From the NCBI RefSeq assembly GCF_030137545.1, contig NZ_JARUVL010000016.1:1-62344 (forward strand): a stretch of DNA of 62,344 nt, given 5' to 3'. The translations under genes and the position numbers were made by a program. Numbering within the stretch: the first letter of the stretch is position 1; every line of letters starts with the position of its first letter. The notes below the pieces were generated by a model. That model was not told the origin of the DNA, searched no databases, and saw nothing but the letters and a program-made list of their open reading frames with translations. Shown piece by piece: positions 46,561-55,680 of the stretch. This DNA is from Virgibacillus sp. LDC-1. GTDB lineage: Bacteria > Bacillota > Bacilli > Bacillales > Amphibacillaceae.

Positions 46561-46601
46561 AAGGCTTGGTTCGCACCTATTGCGATACCAAGCCTTTTTT
46601 T
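46561..46601 (+). terminator. Rho-independent terminator
   Basis: AAGGCTTGGT pairs perfectly with ACCAAGCCTT, with an inner CGCA/TGCG helix, followed by seven T. Confidence 0.9.
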
Positions 46602-46869
46602 ACAAAATCCAGCCATTATGTGTTGGGTCTTGCCGAGAAATCGCGGTAAAAAATGAAATGAAACCTTATTCATTATTTTTCGTACAAACGGGTATACATA
46701 AAATGACACGCAGATTCATTTTGCCTCGATTGAATGGAGGAAGGCTTTCAAAAAGAACTTGAGCTTTTGATTACTAATATTGTAATTGTAAATATTAGTA
46801 AGGCGACTTTCGATTACTGAACAATAGGTGTAAATGAGCCTGAACATATGATAAAAGGAGGAAGTGCAC

Positions 46870-47274
46870 ATGAAACGAACAGGAGAAATGGTGTTAGGTG
46901 TAATTGGTGTTGGGATGGATGCATTATTTATGTTGCTTGGGATAGTTGTACTCATTATTATGAACAGTGGTGTTGGTTTGTTAGAGCAGGGGATAAATGA
47001 ATTGGGATATGGAGGATTTAATCAATTTCTTTATTTATTTATTAATTTAATATGGATTCCCATTGTTAGCTGTGTTATTAGTTTTGTGTTAGGCATAATT
47101 GGTCTTTTAAATTTATCCAAAAAACCAAATGTGGCAGGTGCATTTTTTATTGCTGCAACGGTTGTAAGTAGCTGGCTTATTTTTACCGGTATTGCTTTCC
47201 AATCGTTGTTATATTTGATTGCCGGAATTATGTGCTTTGTTCGCAAGCCAGATAGACCTTCCGTTTCTTTATAA
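46870..47274 (+). CDS. DUF4064-like membrane protein
   Basis: A 134-residue protein with the N-terminal K-R-T-G-E-M-V-L-G-x-I-G motif and four hydrophobic segments characteristic of the DUF4064 family. The function is unknown. AAAGGAGG lies eight bases before the ATG at 46870, which decides the start. It is convergent with the EamA gene. Confidence 0.75.
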   Translation: MKRTGEMVLGVIGVGMDALFMLLGIVVLIIMNSGVGLLEQGINELGYGGFNQFLYLFINLIWIPIVSCVISFVLGIIGLLNLSKKPNVAGAFFIAATVVSSWLIFTGIAFQSLLYLIAGIMCFVRKPDRPSVSL

Positions 47275-47299
47275 CCGAATAGTCCGATACAAACATAAA

Positions 47300-47335
47300 C
47301 GGAATGGAATATGTGAATAGCACAATTCCATTCCG
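47300..47335. terminator. Bidirectional hairpin between DUF4064 and EamA genes
   Basis: CGGAATGGAAT and ATTCCATTCCG form a perfect 11-bp stem. The flank is T-rich on the minus-strand side. Confidence 0.65.
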
Positions 47336-47342
47336 CAAAAAA

Positions 47343-48236
47343 TTACTCCAAACGTGTTTTTCTTCTTCTTCTACCTAAGGTATTCACAATTAGTACACTT
47401 GCAATGGCAATGGTTCCACCTATTAATGACAGCGTATTTGGCCACTCGTTTAACCAAAACCAAGCAATAATAATTGTTAATGCGGGCTCTAAATACATCA
47501 TTGGCGTAATTTTGCTCGCATCTCCTAAGGAAAGTGCAATTGCCCATGTTGCATAAGCTATCCCTGCCGGAAAGACACCGACGAAGATAGCGGCTATATG
47601 CGCTTCTGCTGTCGCAATCATCATATTTGAAAGTAAACCAGGCAAAAAAATCAGCATTGGCAATGTGCCTGCCCATGTAAAGTAAGCGGTCAACTCTATC
47701 GGATCGTAGCGTTTAAATAACGGCTTTTGAAATACGAAAAAAATAGATGTTGCTATCGTTGCAATCAGTACATAAATCGTCCCTTTCGATATTGTGAATG
47801 CGGGACCTGCAGAACCAAGTGTAATGAGTACGATGCCACTAAATCCAATCGCTAACCCGATCCAGCTGCTTGCTGCCATGCGTTCTTTTAATACAATTAC
47901 TGCAATAATTGTTGTGAAAATAGGAGCTGCACCAACAATCATGGCAGCAGTCCCTGCAGTAATGGTTTGCACGCCAAAGGTAATGCCTACGTGGTATACC
48001 GTAATACCAACGAATCCAAGGAGAAATATTCGCACGGCATCTCGTATATTTGGAAGCTTAAAATGGACATGAGGCATAAGGCTATACAATCCGAAAATAG
48101 AAGAAGCAATCAAGAAGCGGACAAGCACAAGATGCTCTGGTGTGTATCCCCCTTGTAAGCTTGCTCGCACGCCTGGAAAAGCAGCCGACCAGATAACAAT
48201 GGTGATAAACGCCAATACTAATGCTTTTCTATTCAT
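47343..48236 (-). CDS. EamA/DMT-family transporter
   Basis: A 297-residue protein with ten predicted membrane helices arranged as two EamA repeats; each repeat has the usual ending (A-A-S-S-W-I-G-L-A-I-G-F-S-G-I in the first, N-T-L-S-L-I-G-G-T-I-A-I in the second). Such carriers export metabolites or amino acids; the substrate cannot be predicted. The start ATG is preceded by TAGGAGG on the minus strand. Confidence 0.85.
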   Translation of the reverse strand: MNRKALVLAFITIVIWSAAFPGVRASLQGGYTPEHLVLVRFLIASSIFGLYSLMPHVHFKLPNIRDAVRIFLLGFVGITVYHVGITFGVQTITAGTAAMIVGAAPIFTTIIAVIVLKERMAASSWIGLAIGFSGIVLITLGSAGPAFTISKGTIYVLIATIATSIFFVFQKPLFKRYDPIELTAYFTWAGTLPMLIFLPGLLSNMMIATAEAHIAAIFVGVFPAGIAYATWAIALSLGDASKITPMMYLEPALTIIIAWFWLNEWPNTLSLIGGTIAIASVLIVNTLGRRRRKTRLE

Positions 48237-48493
48237 TTTGCTCGCCTCCTAATCAATCGCATAATAAGAAAAAGGTATCATACTCGGTGATGTACTGGCA
48301 ATCCCTATCTTCAACAATTTCTGACACTCCTAATTATGCTTCGCCTGAAAAAATCGCTAGACTTGCCTCAAAGATAGTCTATCAATTTGGATAAAATACG
48401 ATATAATGAATAATTCAGGTATATGAATGAATTTTTCGAGCGTGAACCTACCAAATATTAATGCAGAGAACAGCATGAGGGAGCTTTGTTATT

Positions 48494-49546
48494 ATGGAAT
48501 TTGAGATTAACTATTTATCATTCTATGTTATCGAATTAAAGGATCAGGACGATAAACGGTATAAGCATTTTCAAACATTAGATCATTCTTTATATGAGGA
48601 AAGCCCTTTAAAAGACTTTTTAGATGGAGAATTAACAAAAATCGCCAAACGAAGAGTGGAACGACATGCGAAATCTGTCGATGCTCCAACAAAAATTGGC
48701 CGGTTTATTGTGGAGCCAGGACATGAATTAACATCAAACCCCAATTATAATCAATTCCATCGTGTGCGTTTTGCTGCCTCGACAGATGATTTTCGTATCG
48801 CAGCAGATGAGATTGCTCAAATGTATATTGAAACAAGCGCAATACGAGAAGGTGCATTAATCATTGTTTCTGCGAAGCTGACGAAGTTTTTTGATGATCC
48901 GTTTATTTTTATTTTGAAATGTGATTTTGAGCAGAAAGTAGCGCGGATCACCGATGAAGCCACTTTGATACATAATGTAGAAATGGCTATTACAACAAAA
49001 AACATGAAGTCGATTCAGTATCCATATATGCCTGAAGAGGGCATGATGGATAGTGCAGAATTAAAGGTATATCAGGCATCCCATGCACGATACTTTGAGG
49101 ATTTTTTGAAATTTGTTGCCTATGAGAAGGCGATGCCGGAGATTGTCCGCAGCCAAGTGGTTGACCTTGTTCACGCACATATCGAAGAAGCATACCCTGA
49201 GGATAGTGAAGAAAAAACAAAGTTTGAAGAAGCCATTGCGGAATGGGCCATTACACCAAAACGAGAGCTGCAGGAGCGGTTTACGACAGAGGAAGTGATA
49301 GAGGCAACCTCGCATATCGTTGAATCAGCACCAGAAGTAGAACTGAAGATGAAACTTGATCATCACTCGGTACGTTCTATGCTTTCTGATTTTGGTGATA
49401 CGGTTCATTTAGCAAAAGCGAATGATCGCTATGTTTTGTTAATTGAAGCGGAAGCAATCCATTTTGAAAAAGGCTTCTCACCAATTGAATTCCATAAGCC
49501 AGAACAGTTAGAAACAGTTGTGAAGCAGTTGCTGGATAAAGAATAA
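48494..49546 (+). CDS. DUF3900 family protein
   Basis: A 350-residue soluble protein with the wording of the Bacillus DUF3900 family throughout: an N-terminal Y-L-S-F-Y-V-I segment, K-I-G-R-F-I-V-E-P-G-H-E-L, C-D-F-E-Q-K-V-A, M-K-S-I-Q-Y-P-Y-M-P-E-E-G-M and H-A-R-Y-F-E-D-F-L-K-F-V. The family has no known function; the general layout recalls the nucleoid-associated NdpA group, which is only an impression. It is monocistronic and followed by a repeat copy. Confidence 0.8.
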   Translation: MEFEINYLSFYVIELKDQDDKRYKHFQTLDHSLYEESPLKDFLDGELTKIAKRRVERHAKSVDAPTKIGRFIVEPGHELTSNPNYNQFHRVRFAASTDDFRIAADEIAQMYIETSAIREGALIIVSAKLTKFFDDPFIFILKCDFEQKVARITDEATLIHNVEMAITTKNMKSIQYPYMPEEGMMDSAELKVYQASHARYFEDFLKFVAYEKAMPEIVRSQVVDLVHAHIEEAYPEDSEEKTKFEEAIAEWAITPKRELQERFTTEEVIEATSHIVESAPEVELKMKLDHHSVRSMLSDFGDTVHLAKANDRYVLLIEAEAIHFEKGFSPIEFHKPEQLETVVKQLLDKE

Positions 49547-49551
49547 ATTAT

Positions 49552-49842
49552 AAAAGAGGCTGGGACAAATCCAGAACAGGTTACTTTAAAGACGAATAAT
49601 AAGATTTGAAGGTAATCTAAGTGCAGTCAAAATACAGAGACTCCTGCGGGAACAGCACGAGCTGAAGATCCACTTGGTAAAGGGCTTTTCTTTACCAAGT
49701 TAGCTGAGGCCGTGCCCGCGGAAAGCGGAGTATTTTGACGAAGCGATGAGAAATGCTGTTTTTGAATACAAATAATCCGAACTTATTCGAGTGAATAGTT
49801 CGGATTTTACTATGCAGAAAATACTTTTATCCCAGCTCTTTT
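49552..49842. repeat. Interspersed repeat, copy E (long form, inverted)
   Basis: The copy lies opposite to the other five. Its ends are clear inverted repeats: AAAAGAGGCTGGGACAAA and TTTATCCCAGCTCTTTT. Inside are CTCCTGCGGGAACAGCACGA, the ACTTGGTAAA / TTTACCAAGT hairpin and GCCGTGCCCGCGGAAAGCG, then a second hairpin TCCGAACTATTC-like near 49785. It fills the gap between the DUF3900 and AI-2E genes. Confidence 0.78.
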
Positions 49843-49852
49843 AGGTGTGATC

Positions 49853-51013
49853 TTATTTATCTTTTGTTTCATATGCTCCATATGTTTCGCCAAAGAAACG
49901 GTTATATCGTAATTTAAATTTGCCAAATACGTAAACGACGATTACTTTAAGAATGGCATAGCCTGGTATTCCAAGAATAACACCGACAATACCAAATAAA
50001 TTTCCAGCGACAAGTAGTACAACAATGATTGTTAGAGGATGAATTTGCATTGTTCTTCCCATGATATTAGGAGAAATAAAATGTCCCTCTAAAAACTGCA
50101 CCGCTGCCCAAACAATCGCTAGCTTTAAGAGCATAAATGGTGAATTAACGATGGCGATAATAATTGCAGGAGAAATAGCGATAATCGGACCAAGATAAGG
50201 AACGACACTTGTAATTGCTGCAACAACTGCCAACGTAATCGCATATGGCATGCCAATAATTAAATAGCCAATGAATAATAGGATACCAATACAGGAAGCG
50301 ACTATGATTTGCCCTTGAATATAGGAACCTACTTGCACATCCATATTTTTCAGGATTTGTTGAAAATCATTGCGATACTTCGGTGGAAGCAATCGTAATG
50401 AATATTTTTTAAATTTGGCACCATCCTTCAATAAAAAGAAAAGGATAAATGGAAAGGTGAAAATTGCCACCATCACATGGGTCAAGGTGCTAGCAACATT
50501 GCGTATTCCTTCTACCGCTCCACCAAGGTATTCGCTTATTTTTCCAGGTAGTTCACTAAGATTTGAGGTTACCCAGCGGTAGCCCTCATCATAATATGGT
50601 CCAAGGAAGGAATGATCAACCCAAGATTTTATCCCATTGCTCATTTGCTGTAAGTACCGTGGGAAATTCGTTGCTAATTCTTTGATTTGCGCTTCAATAG
50701 CAGGTGCTGTTAATAAAACAACACCAGTCAGCAATCCACTAATTCCAAGAATAATAATGATAATCCCCCAGAGGCGTTTAATACGGAGACGTTCCAGAAA
50801 GCTAACGATGGGATTCATTAAATAATAGGCAATAAAAGCCAGAATAATAGGTGCTGCCACTGTTGAAATAATGACAATGATTGGATGAAAGATAAAAGAT
50901 ATTTGGTTGTAAATATAGATAGCAATCCCGATTAGGATGAATACGACAAGTCCAAAAACTAAATCACTGCCACCTAAAAATTTCATAAAGCGGCTTTCTG
51001 TATTTAATTTCAT
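49853..51013 (-). CDS. AI-2E family (UPF0118) transporter-like protein
   Basis: A 386-residue membrane protein with about eight helices and the family motifs P-I-I-L-A-F-I-A-Y-Y-L-M-N-P-I-V, a central helical soluble segment, and the conserved V-P-Y-L-G-P-I-I-A-I-S-P followed by F-L-E-G-H-F-I-S-P-N-I-M-G-R-T. Relatives export AI-2 or act as sodium/proton antiporters, so the cargo is uncertain. AAAGGAG precedes the ATG. Confidence 0.87.
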   Translation of the reverse strand: MKLNTESRFMKFLGGSDLVFGLVVFILIGIAIYIYNQISFIFHPIIVIISTVAAPIILAFIAYYLMNPIVSFLERLRIKRLWGIIIIILGISGLLTGVVLLTAPAIEAQIKELATNFPRYLQQMSNGIKSWVDHSFLGPYYDEGYRWVTSNLSELPGKISEYLGGAVEGIRNVASTLTHVMVAIFTFPFILFFLLKDGAKFKKYSLRLLPPKYRNDFQQILKNMDVQVGSYIQGQIIVASCIGILLFIGYLIIGMPYAITLAVVAAITSVVPYLGPIIAISPAIIIAIVNSPFMLLKLAIVWAAVQFLEGHFISPNIMGRTMQIHPLTIIVVLLVAGNLFGIVGVILGIPGYAILKVIVVYVFGKFKLRYNRFFGETYGAYETKDK

Positions 51014-51176
51014 AGATATCTCCTTTATATAGAAAATAGAATGGTTTTAGATTTTTTATGTATCTATAGTATAGATGAAAGTAGGGATGGCTGTCATTAT
51101 TTAGCTATAAAAAGGTTGCGAAAAGTTGTCAGAAATATTAAGCTAGTATTAACGATAAAAAGGAGGTAGGTGTAGC

Positions 51177-51293
51177 ATGTTATATCAAGCTGTATTTGCA
51201 CGCGGATATTGGACAGAGTTCTTATATTTTAGCCGTGCAAAATTTGCTGTTTCTGTTATTAACGGGATACGTATGCCCTTTTTTAACAAGTGA
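51177..51293 (+). CDS. 38-residue leader peptide of the ABC-F gene
   Basis: A small frame behind a strong AAAGGAGGTAGG site, starting at ATG 51177 and ending at TGA 51291. The peptide starts M-L-Y-Q-A-V-F-A-R-G and is rich in aromatic and basic residues. It stands ahead of a terminator and an ABC-F gene, the arrangement used for ribosome-mediated attenuation of ribosome-protection genes. The peptide itself probably has no function beyond stalling a drug-bound ribosome; this is inference from layout. Confidence 0.6.
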   Translation: MLYQAVFARGYWTEFLYFSRAKFAVSVINGIRMPFFNK

Positions 51294-51337
51294 ATAGCAA
51301 ATTAAAACAGTGAAAACACTCTACCTACTTATAATAT

Positions 51338-51374
51338 GAACGGTTAAAGAGGGCGTTTTAGACGTTCTTTTTTT
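51338..51374 (+). terminator. Attenuator terminator upstream of the ABC-F gene
   Basis: GAACG and TAAA pair with TTTA and CGTTC across a small internal loop, followed by seven T. An alternative pairing of AAACACTCT (51314-51322) with AGAG and GTTT of the terminator (51348-51358) could act as antiterminator. Confidence 0.65.
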
Positions 51375-51448
51375 ATTTAAAGGATTCGTAGCCATGGGAA
51401 GTGCTGTATTTCTCATGGCTTTTTATTATGTTAATAGGAGGAACTGCA

Positions 51449-53317
51449 ATGATATTATGTAGTTGTAATCAATTAGAAAAAACATATGGTGGGAACACCA
51501 TTTTTAAAGAAATAAGCTTTGAAATTAAGGAAGGTGACCGAATTGGATTAGTTGGAAGGAATGGTAGCGGAAAAACAACGCTATTTCGATTGCTTTCTGG
51601 TGAAGATACCCCCGATTCAGGACAAATTCATTGGCGTAAGGGTATAAAAGTTGGTTATCTCGCGCAAATTCCAGAGGCTGCTCCTGATCAAACAGCACGT
51701 GATGTACTCTTAACAGCGTTTTCAGAGTTGCTCCTGATGAAGCAGGAGATGGAGAGCTTAGCAGCGAATATGAACCAAAATCATAGTGAAAAGGAAATGG
51801 AACGCTTGTTGCAGGCATACGGTCAATTACAAGATAGCTTTACGATAAAAGGTGGCTATGAAATCGAAGCAAAGCTGCAAATGGTTGTTCAAGGATTAAG
51901 TATTACCGCTTTAATGGAAAAGCGATTTACTTCTTTAAGCGGTGGAGAAAAAACAAAAATAGGCTTAGCCCTTATTCTTTTGCAAGCGCCAGATTTATTA
52001 ATCTTAGATGAACCAACAAATCATTTAGATTTACAGGCAATTGAATGGTTATCAAGCTATTTAAACAATTATTCAGCAACATGTATGCTCGTTTCCCATG
52101 ATCGGTATTTTTTAGACGATGTCGCAGAAAAAATTTACGATCTAGAGGATGGGGAACTAACGATATATACAACGAATTTTTCAGGATATGTAAAAGAAAA
52201 GGAGGAACGTTTATTACGAGAGTTTCAAGCTTATCAAGAGCAGCAGAAGAAGATAAAGAAAATGAAGGAAGCGATAAAACGGTTACGAGATTGGGCTAAT
52301 CGAGCCAATCCCCCGAATGAAGGACTACACAAACGAGCGCGAAACATGGAGCGTGCTTTGGAACGGATGGAAAAACTGAATCGTCCTGTTATCGAGCGAA
52401 GGAAAATGCAATTCGAAATGGAAGTCACAGATCGCAGCGGTAAGGACGTGATTTTACTAGAGGATGTAACGAAGCGTTTTGGAAACCAATTACTTTATGC
52501 ACATTGCACCATTCATGTGACATACCGGCAGCGAGTAGCGATTATTGGTGAAAACGGCACAGGGAAATCCACCCTCGTTCACATGATGTTACAGCAGGAG
52601 GTTCCGGATGAAGGAAAAGTGCGGCTTGGAAGCAATGTGAAAATCGGTTATTTAGCACAGCATGTGTTTACTGGGGAAACAGAGCAAACGGTGTTACAGG
52701 CGTTTCGTGAAAAAGCGAACGTTTCAGAAGGAGAAGCACGATCGATCTTAGCACGTTTTTTATTTTACGGACCAATGGTTTTTCAACTTGTTTCACAGCT
52801 TAGTGGTGGAGAGCGGATGCGTTTACGGCTTGCGCAGCTCATGCAGGAAGATACCAATTTGTTAGTGCTGGATGAACCAACAAACCATTTAGATATTGAG
52901 TCACGAGAAATATTAGAGGATGTACTTGATACGTATGAAGGCACGATTATCGCAATCTCCCATGATCGCTATTTCTTAGATAAGTTATTTGATCATATTT
53001 ATTGGATCGCTAATAAGAAAGTTCGAAAATTTTCTGGTAACTATAGCTATGCGAAAAAGAAAATGGCTGAAATAGAAAGAAATAATGAACAGCCTCAGCT
53101 AAAAGAGCAAGCAAAGAAAAAAGCGCGGAATGATTGGAAAACTCCTGTTAACGAAGCACATAAACTCGAACAAGAGATAAACAGCATTGAAGCCCAGTTG
53201 GAAAAGCTGGAAGCGGCAATGGAAAATGAACAGCGCGTCGAACTGTTGCAGCAAATGCATTTGGAGAAAACAGAGCTCGAGCAAAAATGGGAGAAGCTTG
53301 TAGGACGTTTCGACTGA
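51449..53317 (+). CDS. ABC-F protein, probably ribosome protection type
   Basis: A 622-residue soluble twin ATPase: Walker A motifs G-R-N-G-S-G-K-T-T and G-E-N-G-T-G-K-S-T, signatures L-S-G-G-E-K-T and L-S-G-G-E-R-M, Walker B L-D-E-P-T-N-H-L-D twice. The interdomain linker (about residues 235-320, with W-A-N-R-A-N-P-P-N-E-G-L-H) reaches the ribosomal P/E site and a C-terminal coiled coil follows. There are no membrane segments. The start at ATG 51449 is behind TAGGAGG. ABC-F proteins either relieve stalling or remove antibiotics; the leader peptide and attenuator argue for the latter. Confidence 0.85.
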   Translation: MILCSCNQLEKTYGGNTIFKEISFEIKEGDRIGLVGRNGSGKTTLFRLLSGEDTPDSGQIHWRKGIKVGYLAQIPEAAPDQTARDVLLTAFSELLLMKQEMESLAANMNQNHSEKEMERLLQAYGQLQDSFTIKGGYEIEAKLQMVVQGLSITALMEKRFTSLSGGEKTKIGLALILLQAPDLLILDEPTNHLDLQAIEWLSSYLNNYSATCMLVSHDRYFLDDVAEKIYDLEDGELTIYTTNFSGYVKEKEERLLREFQAYQEQQKKIKKMKEAIKRLRDWANRANPPNEGLHKRARNMERALERMEKLNRPVIERRKMQFEMEVTDRSGKDVILLEDVTKRFGNQLLYAHCTIHVTYRQRVAIIGENGTGKSTLVHMMLQQEVPDEGKVRLGSNVKIGYLAQHVFTGETEQTVLQAFREKANVSEGEARSILARFLFYGPMVFQLVSQLSGGERMRLRLAQLMQEDTNLLVLDEPTNHLDIESREILEDVLDTYEGTIIAISHDRYFLDKLFDHIYWIANKKVRKFSGNYSYAKKKMAEIERNNEQPQLKEQAKKKARNDWKTPVNEAHKLEQEINSIEAQLEKLEAAMENEQRVELLQQMHLEKTELEQKWEKLVGRFD

Positions 53318-53462
53318 AAAAAAGTTCTTTAGAAGGAAGCTTTCACACCGGGTTTGTTATAATTATTGAATAAGTCAAAATTTAATGGGATTTAGGTTAA
53401 GGACTGCAGAGCAATGGGGTATAGCGAAAAAGTATTAACAAAATTCGAGAAGAGGTGGGAGA

Positions 53463-54002
53463 ATGCAATTAGGCACTTTTTATTTGCAAATTATCAATGA
53501 GCGGTTTTCGAGCTTAAAAGACCTTGGAGAAAAAACCTTACAGCAGCTCGAAGAAAATGAATTACATTGGGTATATCATAGCTCATCAAACAGCATTGCT
53601 GTCATCGTAAAGCATTTGAGCGGGAATATGCTTTCACGGTGGACGGATTTCTTAACAACGGATGGGGAAAAACCATTTCGAAAGCGGGAACAGGAATTTG
53701 AAGCAGCGGGACTTGCTGTTGGCGAACTGATGCAGATTTGGAATGAAGGCTGGGATACGTTATTCTATGCGTTAGGACAATTAGAGGAAAAGGATCTTCT
53801 CAAAAAGATAACGATCCGAGGGGAACAGCAAACGGTCTTGGAGGCAATTGAAAGACAGCTTGCGCACTATGCCTATCATGTTGGGCAAATGGTGCTAATC
53901 GCTAAGCAATTAAAAGGGGATAATTGGGAAAGTCTTAGTATTCCAAAAGGAAAAAGTGAAGAATATTTAGAGCAAATGCTAAAAAAACATCAGCAATCAT
54001 GA
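53463..54002 (+). CDS. DUF1572/DinB-like protein
   Basis: A 179-residue four-helix protein of the DinB/DUF1572 type, with S-S-S-N-S-I-A-V-I-V-K-H-L-S-G-N-M near residue 40 and the metal-ligand-like H-Y-A-Y-H-V-G-Q-M near residue 140, including the usual histidines. Members bind a metal and some are thiol transferases, but this group has no assigned substrate. The start is preceded by GAGGTGGGAG. Confidence 0.75.
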   Translation: MQLGTFYLQIINERFSSLKDLGEKTLQQLEENELHWVYHSSSNSIAVIVKHLSGNMLSRWTDFLTTDGEKPFRKREQEFEAAGLAVGELMQIWNEGWDTLFYALGQLEEKDLLKKITIRGEQQTVLEAIERQLAHYAYHVGQMVLIAKQLKGDNWESLSIPKGKSEEYLEQMLKKHQQS

Positions 54003-54060
54003 AACAAATATGTGAATTTTTTCAAAAAATAACTGGGTAGAGAAAAGAAGTAATTGTAAC

Positions 54061-54146
54061 ATTAGCCTCGCAGTTTGAAAATGGGTTCGCCTTCCCCGGG
54101 CACGTGCTGTTTCCGAGGGAGTCTCACCCATTTCAACTGCTCTATA
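54061..54146. repeat. Interspersed repeat, copy F (minimal form)
   Basis: Only the ends and the GGGCACGTGCTGTTTCCGAGG centre remain: GCAGTTTGAAAATGGGTTCG at the left and GTCTCACCCATTTCAACTGC at the right. The central hairpin present in copies A, D and E is deleted. Confidence 0.7.
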
Positions 54147-54248
54147 CATCCGTTTAATTAAATTTAAAGGATTGTCGTTCATATTTCGTTCGTGTTTTTT
54201 GGATAAAAAGATGTTATTTCTCATCTTCTTTTGATTTGAATATAAAGC

Positions 54249-55415
54249 CTAAAGCTGCTCTTGCTTTTTCGGTAGTTGCTTTTTTTCGTGCATGGATAAT
54301 AGTGCTGTTCCTAATGCTAACACAACTAATAATCCGCCAACGGTAGCATTATGCGTCACAGAGGTATGCTCAATGACAACACCACCAACAACAGAACCAA
54401 ACGCAATTCCTAAATGAAGCGCGGAGTTATTTAAGCTTTGCTGAATGTCAGACGTTTCTGGTGATGATTCAATGAGATAGCTTTGCATTGCTGGAGACAC
54501 TGCCCAGCTCATCATTCCCCAAACAATCATCACAACAAGAAAGACTGGCATCGCAAATGTCGTATACGGAATCGCAAATATAGCACAGCCAAAGATTACC
54601 GTAACAACGAGAATCGTCCGTTTTGTACCAAAGATATCTGCTAGGGTTCCACCAAAGCCTCCCCCACTAACAGCGGCAACACCGAAGACGAGATAGGCCA
54701 CGCTAATGGCAGTGCCTTCCATGCCCATTGTAGTTTTTAAAAAAGGAGTTAAGTAAGCATATAACACGGTATGTCCCGCTAAAAAAAGAAATGTCGTTGA
54801 TTGTGCAAATAATATTTTTCTGCTTTTTAAGGTCGCAAGTTGTTTGCCGATTGGAATGGAAGGCTTTGGTTCCACTCGTTCCATAAAAAAGAATACACCA
54901 ACAATAGATAAGACGGTTAATAAACTAATCATCACAAAGGGTGCACGCCAGCCAAAAGCATTTCCGAGCATTAGTCCAAGTGGTACACCGAGTACTAAAG
55001 AACCACTGACCCCCATCGATACAAGGCCAATTGCTCTGCCCCGATACTTAGGGTCCACGATCGTAGGCGCCATAACTAAGCATAAAATAATGAGAAGTGC
55101 TCCACTCATCGCTGAAATAATTCTCCCTAGGAACACAATCATATACGTAGAACTAAACAAGGTAACGATATTGCCTAGCAAAAATACAAAAAGAGATACA
55201 ATAGTTAGTCGTTTTCTTTCTACTCCGGCGGTAGCAATGAGTAATACCGGTCCAGCAATGGCAAAAATTAATGAAAATATCGTAATTAATAGACCGGCTT
55301 TCCCGAGACTGATTTGCAAGTCGTCCGCAATTAAGTCAAGAATCCCGCCAATAATTAATTCGACCATACCAACAATAAAAGAAACAATCATTAAAAAGTA
55401 GACACGTTTATCCAT
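54249..55415 (-). CDS. MFS transporter (drug/sugar efflux type)
   Basis: A 388-residue carrier with twelve predicted helices. The loop between helices 2 and 3 carries only a degenerate motif, but V-G-M-V-E-L-I-I-G-G-I-L in helix 1, G-R-I-I-S-A-M-S-G-A-L in helix 4 and G-V-S-G-S-L-V-L-G-V-P-L-G in helix 5 resemble motif C of drug-efflux MFS proteins (AraJ/YdhP-like group). A hairpin in its leader suggests regulated expression. Confidence 0.82.
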   Translation of the reverse strand: MDKRVYFLMIVSFIVGMVELIIGGILDLIADDLQISLGKAGLLITIFSLIFAIAGPVLLIATAGVERKRLTIVSLFVFLLGNIVTLFSSTYMIVFLGRIISAMSGALLIILCLVMAPTIVDPKYRGRAIGLVSMGVSGSLVLGVPLGLMLGNAFGWRAPFVMISLLTVLSIVGVFFFMERVEPKPSIPIGKQLATLKSRKILFAQSTTFLFLAGHTVLYAYLTPFLKTTMGMEGTAISVAYLVFGVAAVSGGGFGGTLADIFGTKRTILVVTVIFGCAIFAIPYTTFAMPVFLVVMIVWGMMSWAVSPAMQSYLIESSPETSDIQQSLNNSALHLGIAFGSVVGGVVIEHTSVTHNATVGGLLVVLALGTALLSMHEKKQLPKKQEQL

Positions 55416-55475
55416 ACAGGCATTTCCTTCTTTCGCTGTTTATCATTATGTTTTGTCCACCTGTAAAACAATAGA

Positions 55476-55511
55476 AAGAGCCTTCTTCGCCAGGAACGAA
55501 GAGAGGCTCTT
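55476..55511 (-). terminator. Terminator-like hairpin in the MFS leader
   Basis: On the minus strand AAGAGCC and TCTTCG pair with CGAAGA and GGCTCTT, followed by TTTCTATTGTTTT. It lies 60 bp before the MFS start codon with no gene upstream on that strand, so it looks like an attenuator rather than an end-of-gene terminator. Confidence 0.55.
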
Positions 55512-55680
55512 GTCTCCGAGGCAATAGGTGGCAATATTTACCCACCCTCACCCTAATCATATGTATATCCTACCCTGTTTAAAGGAAAATTACAAGAGGA
55601 ACTCGTTTCCGTTTTTTTATAGGATAACGAGCAGTTGGTTGCGATAGGATTTTTAACGTGTTTATAAAGGAGATCGTTAA

